NCBI RefSeq assembly: GCF_010548375.1
Contig: NZ_JAAGLY010000002.1
Location: 806,001-870,000, forward strand
From: Streptomyces sp. SID13726
GTDB taxonomy: Bacteria; Actinomycetota; Actinomycetes; Streptomycetales; Streptomycetaceae
DNA length: 64,000 bases
Direction: 5' to 3'
Shown: piece after piece, positions 33,694-43,121 of the stretch
Layout: every line of letters starts with the position of its first letter
Position numbering within the stretch: position 1 is the first letter of the stretch
Notes under the pieces: model-generated
The model's input: the letters and a program-made list of their open reading frames with translations, nothing else
What the model was told of the DNA's origin: nothing
Databases searched by the model: none
Program-made: the position numbers and the translations under genes

Positions 33694-35219
33694 GACGTGG
33701 CGGCCGCCTCGGCCTCGGCGGTGGTCAGGAACTTCATGTTGATCACGTGCTCGTTGGCGTACCACTGCACGGTGTCGGTGGTGTAGTACCAGGTGGGCTT
33801 GCGCATGGTGTCGGCGATGACCACGCCGTTGACCACGAGGTTCTCGAAGGTGACGTTCTTGATGGCGTGCTCGGCGTCGTAGCCGAGGAAGAGCGAGGGC
33901 TCGGCGTGGGTGCCCGTGTAGCTGAGGTTCTTGATGTAGACGTCCTCGACGCCGCGGCCGACCGAGGTGTTGTACTTCGTGTTGTACATGACCCGGAAAC
34001 ACAGGAGCTGGCCCCAGCGGAAGTCCTCCACCCGGACGTCCTCGATGCGGACGTTCTTGATCAGGTTGGAGTCGCCGGCTTTGAGGGCGATGCAGCCCTG
34101 ATAGTTCATCTGGGGCTCGCGGTGGTCGAGGATGTCGACGTTCTTGATGACCAGGTTCTCGATCACCTCCGGGTCGTCACTGTTCCCGTGCGTGCCGACG
34201 TTGATCGGGTGCGCGACGTCCGCCCACAGGGTGGCGTTCTTGATGGTGATGTTGCGGGTGTCGCCGTACCACTCGCCGCGGTGGGCGTAGATGGAGTGGC
34301 TGTCGTCGGAGCTGCGGACGAAGCAGCCGTCGTAGGTGATGTTCTTGGAGCTGTAGAGGGGGAGGCCGTCGCCCCACTGTCCCCAGGTGAAGACGCGGAC
34401 CTTCTTCACCAGGCCGCCGTCGGCCTCCCAGCAGCCGAGGCCGTTGCCGAGCAGGATGACGTCCTCAACCCGGATCTTCTTGCTCTGCTGGAGCTGGACG
34501 CCACCGACGGTGCGTCTCGGCACCAGCACGCCGCGGCCCCGGAGACAGGACTTCTCAGCCTGGTTGAAGTTGATCTGTCCGATGACGACGGCGCCGCCCG
34601 CCAGGTAGACGGTCTTGCCGCTGGGGACGTAGAGGATGTCGCCGGGGATCGAGTGCAGGCCGGGGCCGAAGTAGATGACGTCCGGGTCGTCCGCGGCCGG
34701 CGCGTGGTGTTCGACGCGGTTGGTGAGGAGGTGCAGGCAGTCGAAGATCTCGTCGTTGATCTGGACGACGACGTCCTTCGGCCGGTCGAGCGTGAACCGC
34801 AGGGTGTCGCCGAGGAGTTCGGGCGTGATGCCGTACGAGTCCGGACGCACCCGGGCCTTGGTGGTGCCGCCCTTGACGTAGGTCACCTCGATCTCGACGG
34901 TGCCCCGGAAGTCGAAGTAGGCCATCGACGAGCCCCAGACCTTGCCGGAGCCGGTGGTGGGGTTGATCTCCTTGGCGCCCATCGCGTAGACGTCGAGGGT
35001 CTGCCACTCGCCGTCGGGCGCGGTGCGCACCCGCACCTTGAAGCTGGTCGTGTTGGTCCCCACGCCGGTCGGCACCGGGTAGGTGACGAGCTGGGGGGCG
35101 GGGGTCGCGGCCGCCTCGTCGGCCCACGCCGACGTGGCCGTCAGGTTGGTGAGTCCGGCGGCGAGAGCCGTGGCACCGGCGGCCTGGAGCGCGGTGCGGC
35201 GAGACAGGGGCGAGGACAT
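33690..35219 (-). CDS. Secreted right-handed beta-helix glycosidase (GH28/GH49-like)
   Basis: 509 residues from ATG 35219 with AAGGAGT upstream. Tat-type signal (LSRRTALQAAGATALAAGL, cleavage near TSAWA). After a beta-sandwich N-terminal domain come helix repeats (KKIRVEDVILLGNG, KNITYDGCFVRSSDDSH, RNITIKNATLW, IENLVIKNVDIL, KNVRIEDVRVEDF) typical of pectinase-type folds. The aspartates in SSDDS and in WGDGLP are candidate catalytic residues. By context it attacks the backbone of a pectic or gum polysaccharide. The exact GH family cannot be fixed by eye. 174 bp separate it from the upstream GH51 gene. Confidence 0.75.
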   Translation of the reverse strand: MSSPLSRRTALQAAGATALAAGLTNLTATSAWADEAAATPAPQLVTYPVPTGVGTNTTSFKVRVRTAPDGEWQTLDVYAMGAKEINPTTGSGKVWGSSMAYFDFRGTVEIEVTYVKGGTTKARVRPDSYGITPELLGDTLRFTLDRPKDVVVQINDEIFDCLHLLTNRVEHHAPAADDPDVIYFGPGLHSIPGDILYVPSGKTVYLAGGAVVIGQINFNQAEKSCLRGRGVLVPRRTVGGVQLQQSKKIRVEDVILLGNGLGCWEADGGLVKKVRVFTWGQWGDGLPLYSSKNITYDGCFVRSSDDSHSIYAHRGEWYGDTRNITIKNATLWADVAHPINVGTHGNSDDPEVIENLVIKNVDILDHREPQMNYQGCIALKAGDSNLIKNVRIEDVRVEDFRWGQLLCFRVMYNTKYNTSVGRGVEDVYIKNLSYTGTHAEPSLFLGYDAEHAIKNVTFENLVVNGVVIADTMRKPTWYYTTDTVQWYANEHVINMKFLTTAEAEAAATS

Positions 35220-35393
35220 GGGTGACTCCTTGCGGGTGCGACGAAGGGAGGTGAGGTGTGATGTCCGCGAAGTCGGCGAGCCGACAGGGTCGCCCGCGCC
35301 TGGGCTGGGGGCGCAGCCGCAGTGACGGCGATCCGCTCCGCTGAGAGACACCGGCACGGCGCGGACTCATGGCAGGGGGCCGTGTCGGCCCGG

Positions 35394-36911
35394 TCAGTCC
35401 AGCGGGGCCCGAAGCGTGAGGAAGGAGTGCGGCGGCAGCGTCAGGCTCAGACCGCGTTCGGTGACCTTGATGTCGTCGAAGGGGCGCGGGGCGACCGCCG
35501 CGGGAGCTTCCGGGGTGTTGTGGTCCTGGAGCCGGTCCGCCGTCAGGATGCGGGCGCCGGCGGTGCCGATACCGCGACCGCGCAGGTCGAGCGTCACCTC
35601 GGCCGGTTCCTCGGCGTCCAGGTTGGACAGCGAGACGAGGACCTGTCCGTCCTTGACACTGGCGGAGACGGACAGTGTTTCCAGCTCGGTGTCTCCGACC
35701 GTGCGTCGGGCGTCGTCGGTGTTCAGGTGGACGGTGAGTGAAGTGGCGTCCTGGTGGCCCTTGTTCATCTCGAACACGTGGTAGGTCGGGGTCAGGACCA
35801 GCGCGTCCCCGTCCGTCAGGACCATCGCCTGGAGAACGTTGACGGTCTGGGCGATGTTGGCCATGTGCAGCCGCGCCGCGTGCTTGTGGAAGATGTCGAA
35901 GTGGGTGGAGGCGACGAGGGCGTCCCGCAGGGTGTTCTGCTGGAACAGGAACCCGGGGTTGGTCCCCGGCTCGACGTCCCACCAGGTGCCCCACTCGTCC
36001 AGCACCAGACCGACCGTGCGAGCGGGGTCGTAGAGGTCCATGACCGTGGAGTGTCCGGCGAGGATGCGGTCGATCCTTCGGGCCTGGACCATCGTCCGGT
36101 AGTAGTCGTCGGTGCCGAAGACGGTGGCGCTGCCCTTCGCCTCCCAGGGTCCTGCGATCGTGTAGTAGTGCACGGACAGGCCCTGGAAGAAGTTCTTCGG
36201 GGTGGCCTCGCAGCCGAAGCAGCTGATCTGTTGCATCAGCGTCTCGGTCCACTTGTAATCGGCGTCCGAGGCACCGGAGGCGATGCGGTAGAGCTTGTTG
36301 TCGCCGTGGTCACGGCAGTACGTGGCGTACTGGCGGGCAAGGTCCGCGGAGTACTCGGCGCGCATGTTGCCGCCGCAGCCCCAGGTCTCGTTGCCGATGC
36401 CCCAGTACTTCACGCGCCAGGGTGCCTCGCGCCCGTTGGCCTTGCGCAGCCGCACCATCGGGCTGTCGCCGTCGCGGGTGAGGTACTCGACCCACTCGCT
36501 CATCTCCTGGACGGTGCCGGAGCCGACGTTGCCGCTGATGTAGGGCTCGGTGCCGAGGAGTTCGCACAGGGCCATGAACTCGTGGGTGCCGAAGTGGTTG
36601 TTCTCCTCGACGTCTCCCCAGTGGGTGTTGACCATGCGGGGCCGCTGCTCGCGCGGGCCGATGCCGTCCTTCCAGTGGTACTCGTCGGCGAAACAGCCGC
36701 CGGGCCAGCGCAGGTTGGGGATGTCCAGGGCACGCAGGGCTTCGACGACGTCGAGGCGGATGCCTCCCTCGTTGGGGACCGGCGAGTCCTCGCCGACCCA
36801 GAACCCGCCGTAGATACAGCGGCCGAGATGCTCGGCGAAGTGGCCGTAGAGATGCCGGCTGATCGTCGGGCCCTCGATGTCGAGGTTGATGACCGCGGTG
36901 GCGTTGGGCAC
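35394..36911 (-). CDS. Alpha-L-arabinofuranosidase, GH51, short form
   Basis: 505 residues from GTG 36911 with AGGAG nine bases upstream; no signal peptide. Classic bacterial intracellular GH51: [36 protein letters not shown], acid/base Glu175 in [11 protein letters not shown], nucleophile Glu306 in LVLDEWGTW, and a C-terminal beta-sandwich ending [12 protein letters not shown]. It releases terminal alpha-L-arabinofuranose from imported arabino-oligosaccharides. First gene of the minus-strand polysaccharide operon, facing the ABC transporter across a 565-bp regulatory region. Confidence 0.95.
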   Translation of the reverse strand: MPNATAVINLDIEGPTISRHLYGHFAEHLGRCIYGGFWVGEDSPVPNEGGIRLDVVEALRALDIPNLRWPGGCFADEYHWKDGIGPREQRPRMVNTHWGDVEENNHFGTHEFMALCELLGTEPYISGNVGSGTVQEMSEWVEYLTRDGDSPMVRLRKANGREAPWRVKYWGIGNETWGCGGNMRAEYSADLARQYATYCRDHGDNKLYRIASGASDADYKWTETLMQQISCFGCEATPKNFFQGLSVHYYTIAGPWEAKGSATVFGTDDYYRTMVQARRIDRILAGHSTVMDLYDPARTVGLVLDEWGTWWDVEPGTNPGFLFQQNTLRDALVASTHFDIFHKHAARLHMANIAQTVNVLQAMVLTDGDALVLTPTYHVFEMNKGHQDATSLTVHLNTDDARRTVGDTELETLSVSASVKDGQVLVSLSNLDAEEPAEVTLDLRGRGIGTAGARILTADRLQDHNTPEAPAAVAPRPFDDIKVTERGLSLTLPPHSFLTLRAPLD

Positions 36912-37077
36912 GGACGTACTCCTGCGCAGGTGGAATGGTCGGGGGTGACGCGATGGGGCGCTGGGGTGATGCGGGGTGCGCGTGGGGATGCGGCGCGTTC
37001 CTGCGTGGGGAGGTAGGGCACTCCCCTGGCCGGTCTCTGATCGGCGCGTCTGGTTCGAGGCGTCACCCAGGTTTAAC

Positions 37078-37085
37078 AACCGGTT
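37078..37085. promoter_or_regulatory. Candidate LacI operator 1 (AACCGGTT)
   Basis: Perfect 8-bp palindrome with the central CG typical of LacI-family sites, in an A/T-flanked context (TTAACAACCGGTTTCTTG). It lies 167 bp upstream of the GH51 start on the minus strand. Confidence 0.5.
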
Positions 37086-37209
37086 TCTTGTAGCGGTACA
37101 AAAACGGTGCCACCGCGACACCGGATGCGTCAAGAGTGTTGCGGCAAGCTTGTTCCCGGCGGGCTCGGCAGGCGGTACGACCCGGTCGTTACGGGGATGT
37201 TCCGACCTC

Positions 37210-37239
37210 TTGACACCGCGCTCGGGTCCGCCTTAGCGT
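37210..37239 (+). promoter_or_regulatory. Candidate promoter of the sugar ABC transporter
   Basis: TTGACA (37210-37215), 18-bp spacer, TAGCGT (37234-37239). Transcription would begin near 37246, just before the second AACCGGTT palindrome, which a repressor could use to block it. Confidence 0.55.
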
Positions 37240-37256
37240 TCGCCGAAGTTTTCTCC

Positions 37257-37264
37257 AACCGGTT
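37257..37264. promoter_or_regulatory. Candidate LacI operator 2 (AACCGGTT)
   Basis: Same palindrome as at 37078, here about ten bases after the predicted transcription start of the ABC transporter operon, a position expected to give steric repression. Confidence 0.5.
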
Positions 37265-37476
37265 CTGCTGCAGGCGTTCGCGGGGCGCGACGCCACAGCC
37301 GTACGACCGGTCCCTCATCCCTCGACATCCACCCCTGTGTGCCGACGGCACCCTGCGGTGGGCGAGGCGTGCGGTGAAGCGCTGCGGGAGAACCCTGGCA
37401 GCCGAGTGCGCACCAGCGCTTCATCCCCTCTCCTCTGCCGCTCCCCTCGCCTGTTCTCCTGAAAGGCTTCATCGCC

Positions 37477-38823
37477 ATGCCCGATTCAGCCAGAGGCTCA
37501 CTCGACCGGCGCGGATTCCTCACCGCCTCCGCGGGCGCCGCCCTCAGCACCACCGCCCTGTCCGGCTGTGCCGCCTCCGTCGACTCCGGGAGCGGAGGCA
37601 CGAGCGGCAGGACGCTCACCGTCATGACACAGGCGGACGAGTGGGACGCGAAGACCAAGAAGAGCATCGAGAAGACGCTGGACGTGACCCTGCGGGTCAT
37701 GACGTACGACGTCACCAAGCTCAACGCGATGCTGGCGAGCAAGAACCCGCCCGACGTCGTCCGTGGCATCGGCGCGACCGACGCCCCCTACTTCGCCGCA
37801 CGCGGTCTGATGACCGACCTGGATCCGTACCTCGCCAAGAGCACGGTGCTCAAGGCGTCCGACCTCGCCGCGGCCGACGACGTGTGGCGCTACGACGGCG
37901 AGAAGCAGGGCTCGGGCCCCCGGTACGGCCTCGCCCGGGACTACTCCCAGGACTCCATGTTCTGGTACCGCGCCGACCTGTTCGATGAGGCCGGCCTCGA
38001 ACTCCCCAGCGAGACCGAGCCGTTGTCCTGCGACGAGTGGCTGGACCTCGGTGAGCGGCTGACGAAGCGCCGGCTCGGCAAGGTGAAGGTGTACGGCCTC
38101 AACGCCACCGGTATGGGGGCCCTCTCCCAGCTGATGTGGATGACCGCGTCGGCCGGCGGAAGCCTGTTCGGCGACGGCATGGCCACCGTGGACTTCTCCT
38201 CGCCCGAGGCGCTCAGGGCTCTTCAGTGGTACCTCGACTACACGAAGGCCGACATCGGCCCCAACCTGGTCAACCCCAACCCGGACGGCTGGGACGGTCC
38301 GACCTACCAGGCCGGCCGGATGGCGATGAGCTGCAACGGCCACTGGTTCGGCGGCATCATCGCGGGCGACGCGAAGCTGTCCGCGGTCTCCCGGTTCGCG
38401 CCCGCCCCGCAGCTGGGCAGTCATCGGGTCAGCCCCTGTTTCGGCGGCACCGGGTTCTGGATGCCCAAGGACGCCAAGAACAAGGAGGCCGCCTGGAAGC
38501 TCTTCGAGTGGTACTTCGCCGGGCAGCCGGCCAAGGACCGCGCGGACTATGGCTGGGGCATGCCGTCCCTCAACTCGCTGCGCGCGAAGCTGCCGGTGAA
38601 GACCGCACTCCAGAAGCAGGCCTACGCGGTCCAGGAGAAGGAGCTGCCGTACTTCTCGGTGCTGCCGGTCAGTCCGTACGCGCAGACGGACGCCCTGAAC
38701 GCCGTACTGAGCAAGGTGGTGCCCGACGCGGTCAAGTCCGGTGCCAAGGCGGGCAGGATCGCCGACACGCTGAACTCGCGGATGAACGAACAGCTGGCGC
38801 GGGGCAAGGAGTTGGTGGGGTGA
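37477..38823 (+). CDS. Sugar ABC transporter, extracellular binding lipoprotein
   Basis: 448 residues from ATG 37477 with GAAAGG upstream. A Tat-type lipoprotein signal (LDRRGFLTASAGAALSTTAL ending in the lipobox LSGC) anchors it outside the membrane. The body is a cluster D-type solute-binding fold (NPPDVVRGIGATDAPYFAARG, YGLARDYSQDSMFWYRADLFDEAGL, MAMSCNGHWFGGII, GGTGFWMPKDAKNKEAAWKLFEWYF). It presumably binds arabino- or pectic oligosaccharides. Its stop overlaps the next start as GTGA. No ATPase gene is in the operon, so a shared MsiK-type ATPase encoded elsewhere is likely. Confidence 0.93.
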   Translation: MPDSARGSLDRRGFLTASAGAALSTTALSGCAASVDSGSGGTSGRTLTVMTQADEWDAKTKKSIEKTLDVTLRVMTYDVTKLNAMLASKNPPDVVRGIGATDAPYFAARGLMTDLDPYLAKSTVLKASDLAAADDVWRYDGEKQGSGPRYGLARDYSQDSMFWYRADLFDEAGLELPSETEPLSCDEWLDLGERLTKRRLGKVKVYGLNATGMGALSQLMWMTASAGGSLFGDGMATVDFSSPEALRALQWYLDYTKADIGPNLVNPNPDGWDGPTYQAGRMAMSCNGHWFGGIIAGDAKLSAVSRFAPAPQLGSHRVSPCFGGTGFWMPKDAKNKEAAWKLFEWYFAGQPAKDRADYGWGMPSLNSLRAKLPVKTALQKQAYAVQEKELPYFSVLPVSPYAQTDALNAVLSKVVPDAVKSGAKAGRIADTLNSRMNEQLARGKELVG

Positions 38824-39836
38824 GTACCGACCAGCTCACTGAACCTGATGCGCAAGCGCATGCCCCGCTGCGGGCAGGGGCCGTCCGCCCCGGCGGCCGC
38901 CGGTCGCGCACTCGCCGGGCCGGGACCTTCTATCTCTTCGCCGGTCCTTGGCTGCTGGGCTTCCTGGCCCTGACGGTCTTCCCGCTGGGCTACGCGCTGT
39001 GGCTGAGCTTCACCAATTCCGACGGGCTGTCGCCGAACGCCCGCTTCGTGGGCCTCGCCAACTACCGGGAGGTCTTCAGCGATCCGGACACCCTCGACTC
39101 CCTGGCCCGCACAGGCCTGTTCGCCGTGATCACCGTACCGCTCACGATCATCGCGGGGCTGATCCTCGCGGTGCTGCTCAACCAGCCGATCCGCGGCCGC
39201 GGGGTGTTCCGCACCCTGCTCTATCTGCCCGCGGTGGTCCCGCCGGTCGGCGCCGCCCTCACCTTCAAGCTGATCTTCGACCGGGACTCCGGCTCGGCCA
39301 ACGGCGTGCTGGACCTGCTCGGCATCAACGGCGTCGCCTGGCTGGCGGATCCTTACGCACGCTACGTACTGATCATGCTGACAGTCTGGGGCTGCGGAAA
39401 CGTCATGATCATCTCGTTGGCGGGGCTCCAGGACATCCCCCGCGAACTGCTCGACGCGGCACGGGTGGACGGGGCGAGTCAGTGGCAGTCCTTCTCCCGG
39501 GTCATCCTGCCGCTCCTCTCCCCCGTGCTGTTCTTCCAGGTCGTCACCCAGCTCATCGCCACGCTCCAGACCTTCGTCCCGCTCCTCATCTCGCTCGACC
39601 CCACCCCCAAGGGCGTCGGGGCCGTACCCGAGAGCAACTACCTGATCATGATCGACGTCTTCTCGCAGTACTTCGCCAACGGCCGCTACGGCTACGCCTC
39701 CGCCCTGCTGTGGGTGCTGTTCGCGTTCATCATGGCCGTCACCTTCCTCGTCTTCCGGCTGAGCAAGGGCATGGTCTTCTACTCGGTGGAACCGGAGCAG
39801 GCGCAGCCCAAGTCCCGCACGATCGGGGGCAAGTGA
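38820..39836 (+). CDS. Sugar ABC transporter permease 1 (MalF-like)
   Basis: 338 residues from GTG 38820, overlapping the binding-protein stop by four bases. After an Arg-rich cytosolic tail there are six membrane helices (first FAGPWLLGFLALTVFPLGYALWL, in part). The EAA-type coupling loop reads QDIPRELLDAARVDGASQWQ, diagnostic of CUT1 sugar permeases. Pairs with the downstream permease to form the channel. Confidence 0.94.
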   Translation: MSTDQLTEPDAQAHAPLRAGAVRPGGRRSRTRRAGTFYLFAGPWLLGFLALTVFPLGYALWLSFTNSDGLSPNARFVGLANYREVFSDPDTLDSLARTGLFAVITVPLTIIAGLILAVLLNQPIRGRGVFRTLLYLPAVVPPVGAALTFKLIFDRDSGSANGVLDLLGINGVAWLADPYARYVLIMLTVWGCGNVMIISLAGLQDIPRELLDAARVDGASQWQSFSRVILPLLSPVLFFQVVTQLIATLQTFVPLLISLDPTPKGVGAVPESNYLIMIDVFSQYFANGRYGYASALLWVLFAFIMAVTFLVFRLSKGMVFYSVEPEQAQPKSRTIGGK

Positions 39837-40657
39837 TGGTGCTGGCCCGACGCAAGGTCGTCTACATGCTGCTGATCGCGGCCCTGATGCTCTTCCTGAG
39901 CCCCTTCGGCTGGCTGCTGATCACCGCATTCAAGGCGCAGTCCGAACTGCGCGCGGTACCGATCCACTGGTGGCCGCACCACCCGTCCGCCGACAACTTC
40001 CGCCAGGCCCTGACCCTCTTCGACTACCTCGGTTACGCACGCAACTCCCTGGTGATCGCGGGCATCTACTCCAGCCTGATCACCCTGGCCTCGGCCTGGG
40101 CCGGCTACGGCTTCGCACGCCTCCAGGCGCCCGGCAAGCGGATCGTGTTCGGCCTGGTGCTGTCGACGATGATGACCCCGCAGATCATCACCCTGATCCC
40201 GACCTATCTGCTGTTCGCGAAGGCGGACCTGGTCAACACCTACATCCCGTGGGTGTTGTGGGGCCTCTGCGGGGCGCCCTACCTGATCTTCCTCTTCCGG
40301 CAGTTCTTCACGAACATGCCCAAGGAACTGGAGGAGGCCGCGATCATCGACGGCTGCGGGCAGATCCGCATCTTCTGGCGAATCTTCCTGCCGCAGTCCT
40401 GGCCGGTCATCGCCACCAGCCTGATCCTGTCCTTCAGTTGGAGCTGGGGCGACTACATCGCGCCCGCGCTGCTCCTCGACGACGACCGCACCACGCTCGC
40501 CGTCAAGATCGCCACGGGCTATGTCAACGAACACGGCACCGGCCTCTACCACCTGGTCGCGGCGGGCTCCGTGATGTACATCGTGCCCGTGCTGGTGCTC
40601 TTCCTGATCCTGCAACGCGGATTCGTCACGAGCGGCGCGACGTCCGGCCTCAAGTGA
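39836..40657 (+). CDS. Sugar ABC transporter permease 2 (MalG-like)
   Basis: 273 residues; ATG 39836 shares one base with the preceding stop (TGATG). Six membrane helices and the coupling loop NMPKELEEAAIIDGCGQIRI define the MalG-type partner. The C-terminus ends QRGFVTSGATSGLK, a common CUT1 tail. Last gene of the transporter operon. No terminator-like hairpin is obvious after it. Confidence 0.94.
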   Translation: MVLARRKVVYMLLIAALMLFLSPFGWLLITAFKAQSELRAVPIHWWPHHPSADNFRQALTLFDYLGYARNSLVIAGIYSSLITLASAWAGYGFARLQAPGKRIVFGLVLSTMMTPQIITLIPTYLLFAKADLVNTYIPWVLWGLCGAPYLIFLFRQFFTNMPKELEEAAIIDGCGQIRIFWRIFLPQSWPVIATSLILSFSWSWGDYIAPALLLDDDRTTLAVKIATGYVNEHGTGLYHLVAAGSVMYIVPVLVLFLILQRGFVTSGATSGLK

Positions 40658-41246
40658 CTGGGCTCCTCGGACCACCGCGACTTCCGGGTGATCTCCACGC
40701 CCTCCCCGCAACAGCGCCCTGCCCAGGGCATTCGGTTCCTGGAGTCCTCCTCGTGCGAGCCGAACCGTCGCCCGCCACTTCCCCGAAGGGGCCGCGTGGA
40801 GTCGCCACGGCCGCGACTCCTTCCGGGGACGCAGACAGACCGAGAGCCGCCGAGAAATCCGATGCCGGACCCGATGCGCGAAGCGACCCGCGTCGGGCTC
40901 TGTTCCTCCCCGACCACGACTCTGGAGAGAACAGCCAAGGTGGCTCCGCCGACGAGCAAACCATCGATCACCTCGACCAAGGAATTCGGTGCCCCTTCGG
41001 GTGACCTGACCGAGTTGACATATCAACATATCCCCTACAAGAACTTCACGCGGAGACCATCTCGCCATATGCCGTACCTGTGATCATATTTCCCCAAAGA
41101 GAGATCATCTCTCGGGCATCCGGTGACTGCGTGACGCAGCTGTCCGTCGATTGCGGCTGCCCGCCCCCCCCTACGCACAGAGCCCCTTCTCGGCAAACAC
41201 CCCGCCTTGCCTTGAAGGGTGAAGACGAACAATTAGAGAGCCATAC
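40658..41246. other. Gene-free spacer with AT-rich dyads
   Basis: 589 bp in which no frame shows a recognisable protein. The last 250 bp are markedly less GC-rich than the surroundings. It contains TTGACATATCAA (41015-41026, near-palindromic), GAGACCATCTC (41053-41063) and a perfect GAGAGAT-C-ATCTCTC dyad (41099-41113), all upstream of the SDR gene and plausible operator sites. Confidence 0.5.
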
Positions 41247-41972
41247 ATGAGTACATCCCCCCACCTCTACGACCTCTCCGGCCGTGTCGTCCTCGTCACT
41301 GGTGCCGGAAGCAGTATCGGCCGCGCCACCGCGCTCGCCTTCGCCGCTGCCGGAGCTTCGGTGGCCTGTGCGGACAAGGACGAACCCTCCGCACGCCGGA
41401 CCGCTTCCCTCATAGCCGCGCTGGGCGGCACCGCACGGTCCCTCGCTCTCGATGTGACCGACCGCGCAGCGGTAGCCGCCGCGGTCGACGGAACGGTGAG
41501 CGCCTACGGTCGCCTCGACGTGCTGGCCGCGCTGGACGAGGTCGACCACGCGGCCCCCATCCTGGAAACCTGCGACGCCGACGTGGAGAGGTTGCTGGAC
41601 GTCAACTTCAAAGGTGTCCTGCACTGTGCCCGGGAAGCCGCCCGTCCCATGGTCGAACAGAAATCGGGCTGCATAGTGACCACGGCCTCGGACACCACCG
41701 ACGCGGACACGGAGGACCTGACGTACTACGGCGCCTCCAAGGCGGCCGTGGCACCCCTCGTCCGAGCCCTGGCCGCCGAACTCGGCCCGCACGGCATCCG
41801 TGCCAACGCCGTCGTCCCCAGCCGACGAAGCGACACCGAGGGAGCTCCTCCGCGAGGAGAGAACTCCCTCCCCTACGACGTCGCGGGAACCGTGCTGTTC
41901 CTCGCTTCCGAGGCATCGGCTTTCATGAACGGCCAGGTGCTGCGCGCCAACGGGAAAAGCGGCCTGTGGTAG
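41247..41972 (+). CDS. Short-chain dehydrogenase/reductase, divergent
   Basis: 241 residues from ATG 41247. The N-terminal cofactor loop TGAGSSIGRA and an acidic ADKDEPS that would favour NAD(H) are present, as is the active-site YYGASK pair. The structural NNAG motif is replaced by LAALDEVDHAA, and the region before the tyrosine reads TTASDTTDADTEDL, so the active-site architecture is not typical. The plus-strand gene stands apart from, and converges on, the catabolic cluster. Function unknown beyond an SDR fold. Confidence 0.75.
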   Translation: MSTSPHLYDLSGRVVLVTGAGSSIGRATALAFAAAGASVACADKDEPSARRTASLIAALGGTARSLALDVTDRAAVAAAVDGTVSAYGRLDVLAALDEVDHAAPILETCDADVERLLDVNFKGVLHCAREAARPMVEQKSGCIVTTASDTTDADTEDLTYYGASKAAVAPLVRALAAELGPHGIRANAVVPSRRSDTEGAPPRGENSLPYDVAGTVLFLASEASAFMNGQVLRANGKSGLW

Positions 41973-42023
41973 GCGCAATGCCAGACGGTCACGGCGGAAT
42001 GGCCCCGGTCGGCGGACCGGGTC

Positions 42024-43121
42024 TCAAGCCGGCAGGTCGATGAGCGGGGCGAGCCTGATGAGATGGTCCCCGGGTGTGCCGAAGGCCAGCTGGTTCGCCT
42101 TGGCCCGCTTGAGGTAGAGGTGCGCGGGGTGCTCCCAGGTCATGGCGATGCCGCCATGCAACTGGACGCACTCCTCGGCCGCCAGCACCGCGATGTCCGC
42201 GCAGTACACCTGGGCGACCGACGCGGCGACGGCACGGTCCGGATCACCGACGGCCGCGGTCGCGGCCGCGTACCGGGCCACCGCTCGGGCCGTCTCGACC
42301 TGTGTGTAGAGATCGGCGAGCCGGTGCTTGAGCGCCTGGAACCCGCCGACCACCCGGCCGAACTGACGACGTGTCTTCACATAGTCGAGGGTGATGTCCA
42401 GGCACCATTGGGCCAGCCCCACCTGCTCGGAGGCCAGGAGGGCAGCGCCGAGTTCGAGGGCGTCGTCCACCGCGTGTACGGCTGTGTCGCCCTCGGCGAG
42501 CAGGCGGCCGCCCGCACCGGTGAGGTCGACGTCCGCGACCTGCCGGGTCATGTCCAGCGACGTCACGGGGGTGACCCGTACGGCGTTCCGCTCCACCGCC
42601 CACAGCTGCGTCCCTGCCGCGCCGGTAACGGGGACGATCAGCACCTCCGCGTCCAGCGCCCCGGCGACTCCGCGGACCTCGCCGTTCAAACGGCCGTCCC
42701 CGGCCACCGTGACCGGCGAAGGCGGACCACCGGGCTTGGCGCTGAGGGGAACTGTCAGAGCGGCCACCCGGCCGTCGGCAATCGCACCGGCCAGTTCCTT
42801 GTCGCCCACCGACACGAGCACGCTCGCGGCCACCACCGCGCAGGTCAGATAGGGCACGGGTGCGACCGCGCGCCCCAACTCCTCCAGTACGACGGCCGCT
42901 TCGCGGGCGGTGCCACCGGCGCCGCCGAACCCCTCCGGCACCAGCAGCCCCGCCAGGCCGAGTTCACCGGACAGGGCCGGCCACAGGCCCTCGTCGGTGG
43001 TGTCGCCGTCGTAGCGGGCCACACCGCGCTCGGGGCTCCATCGACGTGCCATCAAGGTGCGTACTGCGTCCCGCAGGGACTCCTCCACATCGGTGTGGAG
43101 CAGGTCGAGATCGTCGTTCAT
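42024..43121 (-). CDS. Acyl-CoA dehydrogenase, subunit of a coupled pair (small)
   Basis: 365 residues from ATG 43121, overlapping the upstream dehydrogenase stop by four bases (ATGA). Acyl-CoA dehydrogenase fold: GLLVPEGFGGAG near the N-terminus, EQVGLAQWCLDITLDYVKTRRQFG, the FAD-contacting QALKHRLADLYT, and QLHGGIAMTWEHPAHLYLKRA at the C-terminal end. The usual substrate-closing middle segment is short. Coupled pairs of unequal ACADs form alpha2-beta2 enzymes in steroid and branched-substrate degradation, so this is probably one half of such a heteromer. Confidence 0.88.
   Translation of the reverse strand: MNDDLDLLHTDVEESLRDAVRTLMARRWSPERGVARYDGDTTDEGLWPALSGELGLAGLLVPEGFGGAGGTAREAAVVLEELGRAVAPVPYLTCAVVAASVLVSVGDKELAGAIADGRVAALTVPLSAKPGGPPSPVTVAGDGRLNGEVRGVAGALDAEVLIVPVTGAAGTQLWAVERNAVRVTPVTSLDMTRQVADVDLTGAGGRLLAEGDTAVHAVDDALELGAALLASEQVGLAQWCLDITLDYVKTRRQFGRVVGGFQALKHRLADLYTQVETARAVARYAAATAAVGDPDRAVAASVAQVYCADIAVLAAEECVQLHGGIAMTWEHPAHLYLKRAKANQLAFGTPGDHLIRLAPLIDLPA

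Larger units (their letters stand above)
36912..37476. other. Divergent regulatory region of the polysaccharide locus
   Basis: 565 bp with no supported gene. It holds two AACCGGTT palindromes (37078-37085 and 37257-37264), an imperfect dyad TTGTAGCGGTACAA (37088-37101) and a good plus-strand promoter (37210-37239). The layout fits shared LacI control of the glycosidase operon and the ABC transporter. Confidence 0.6.
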
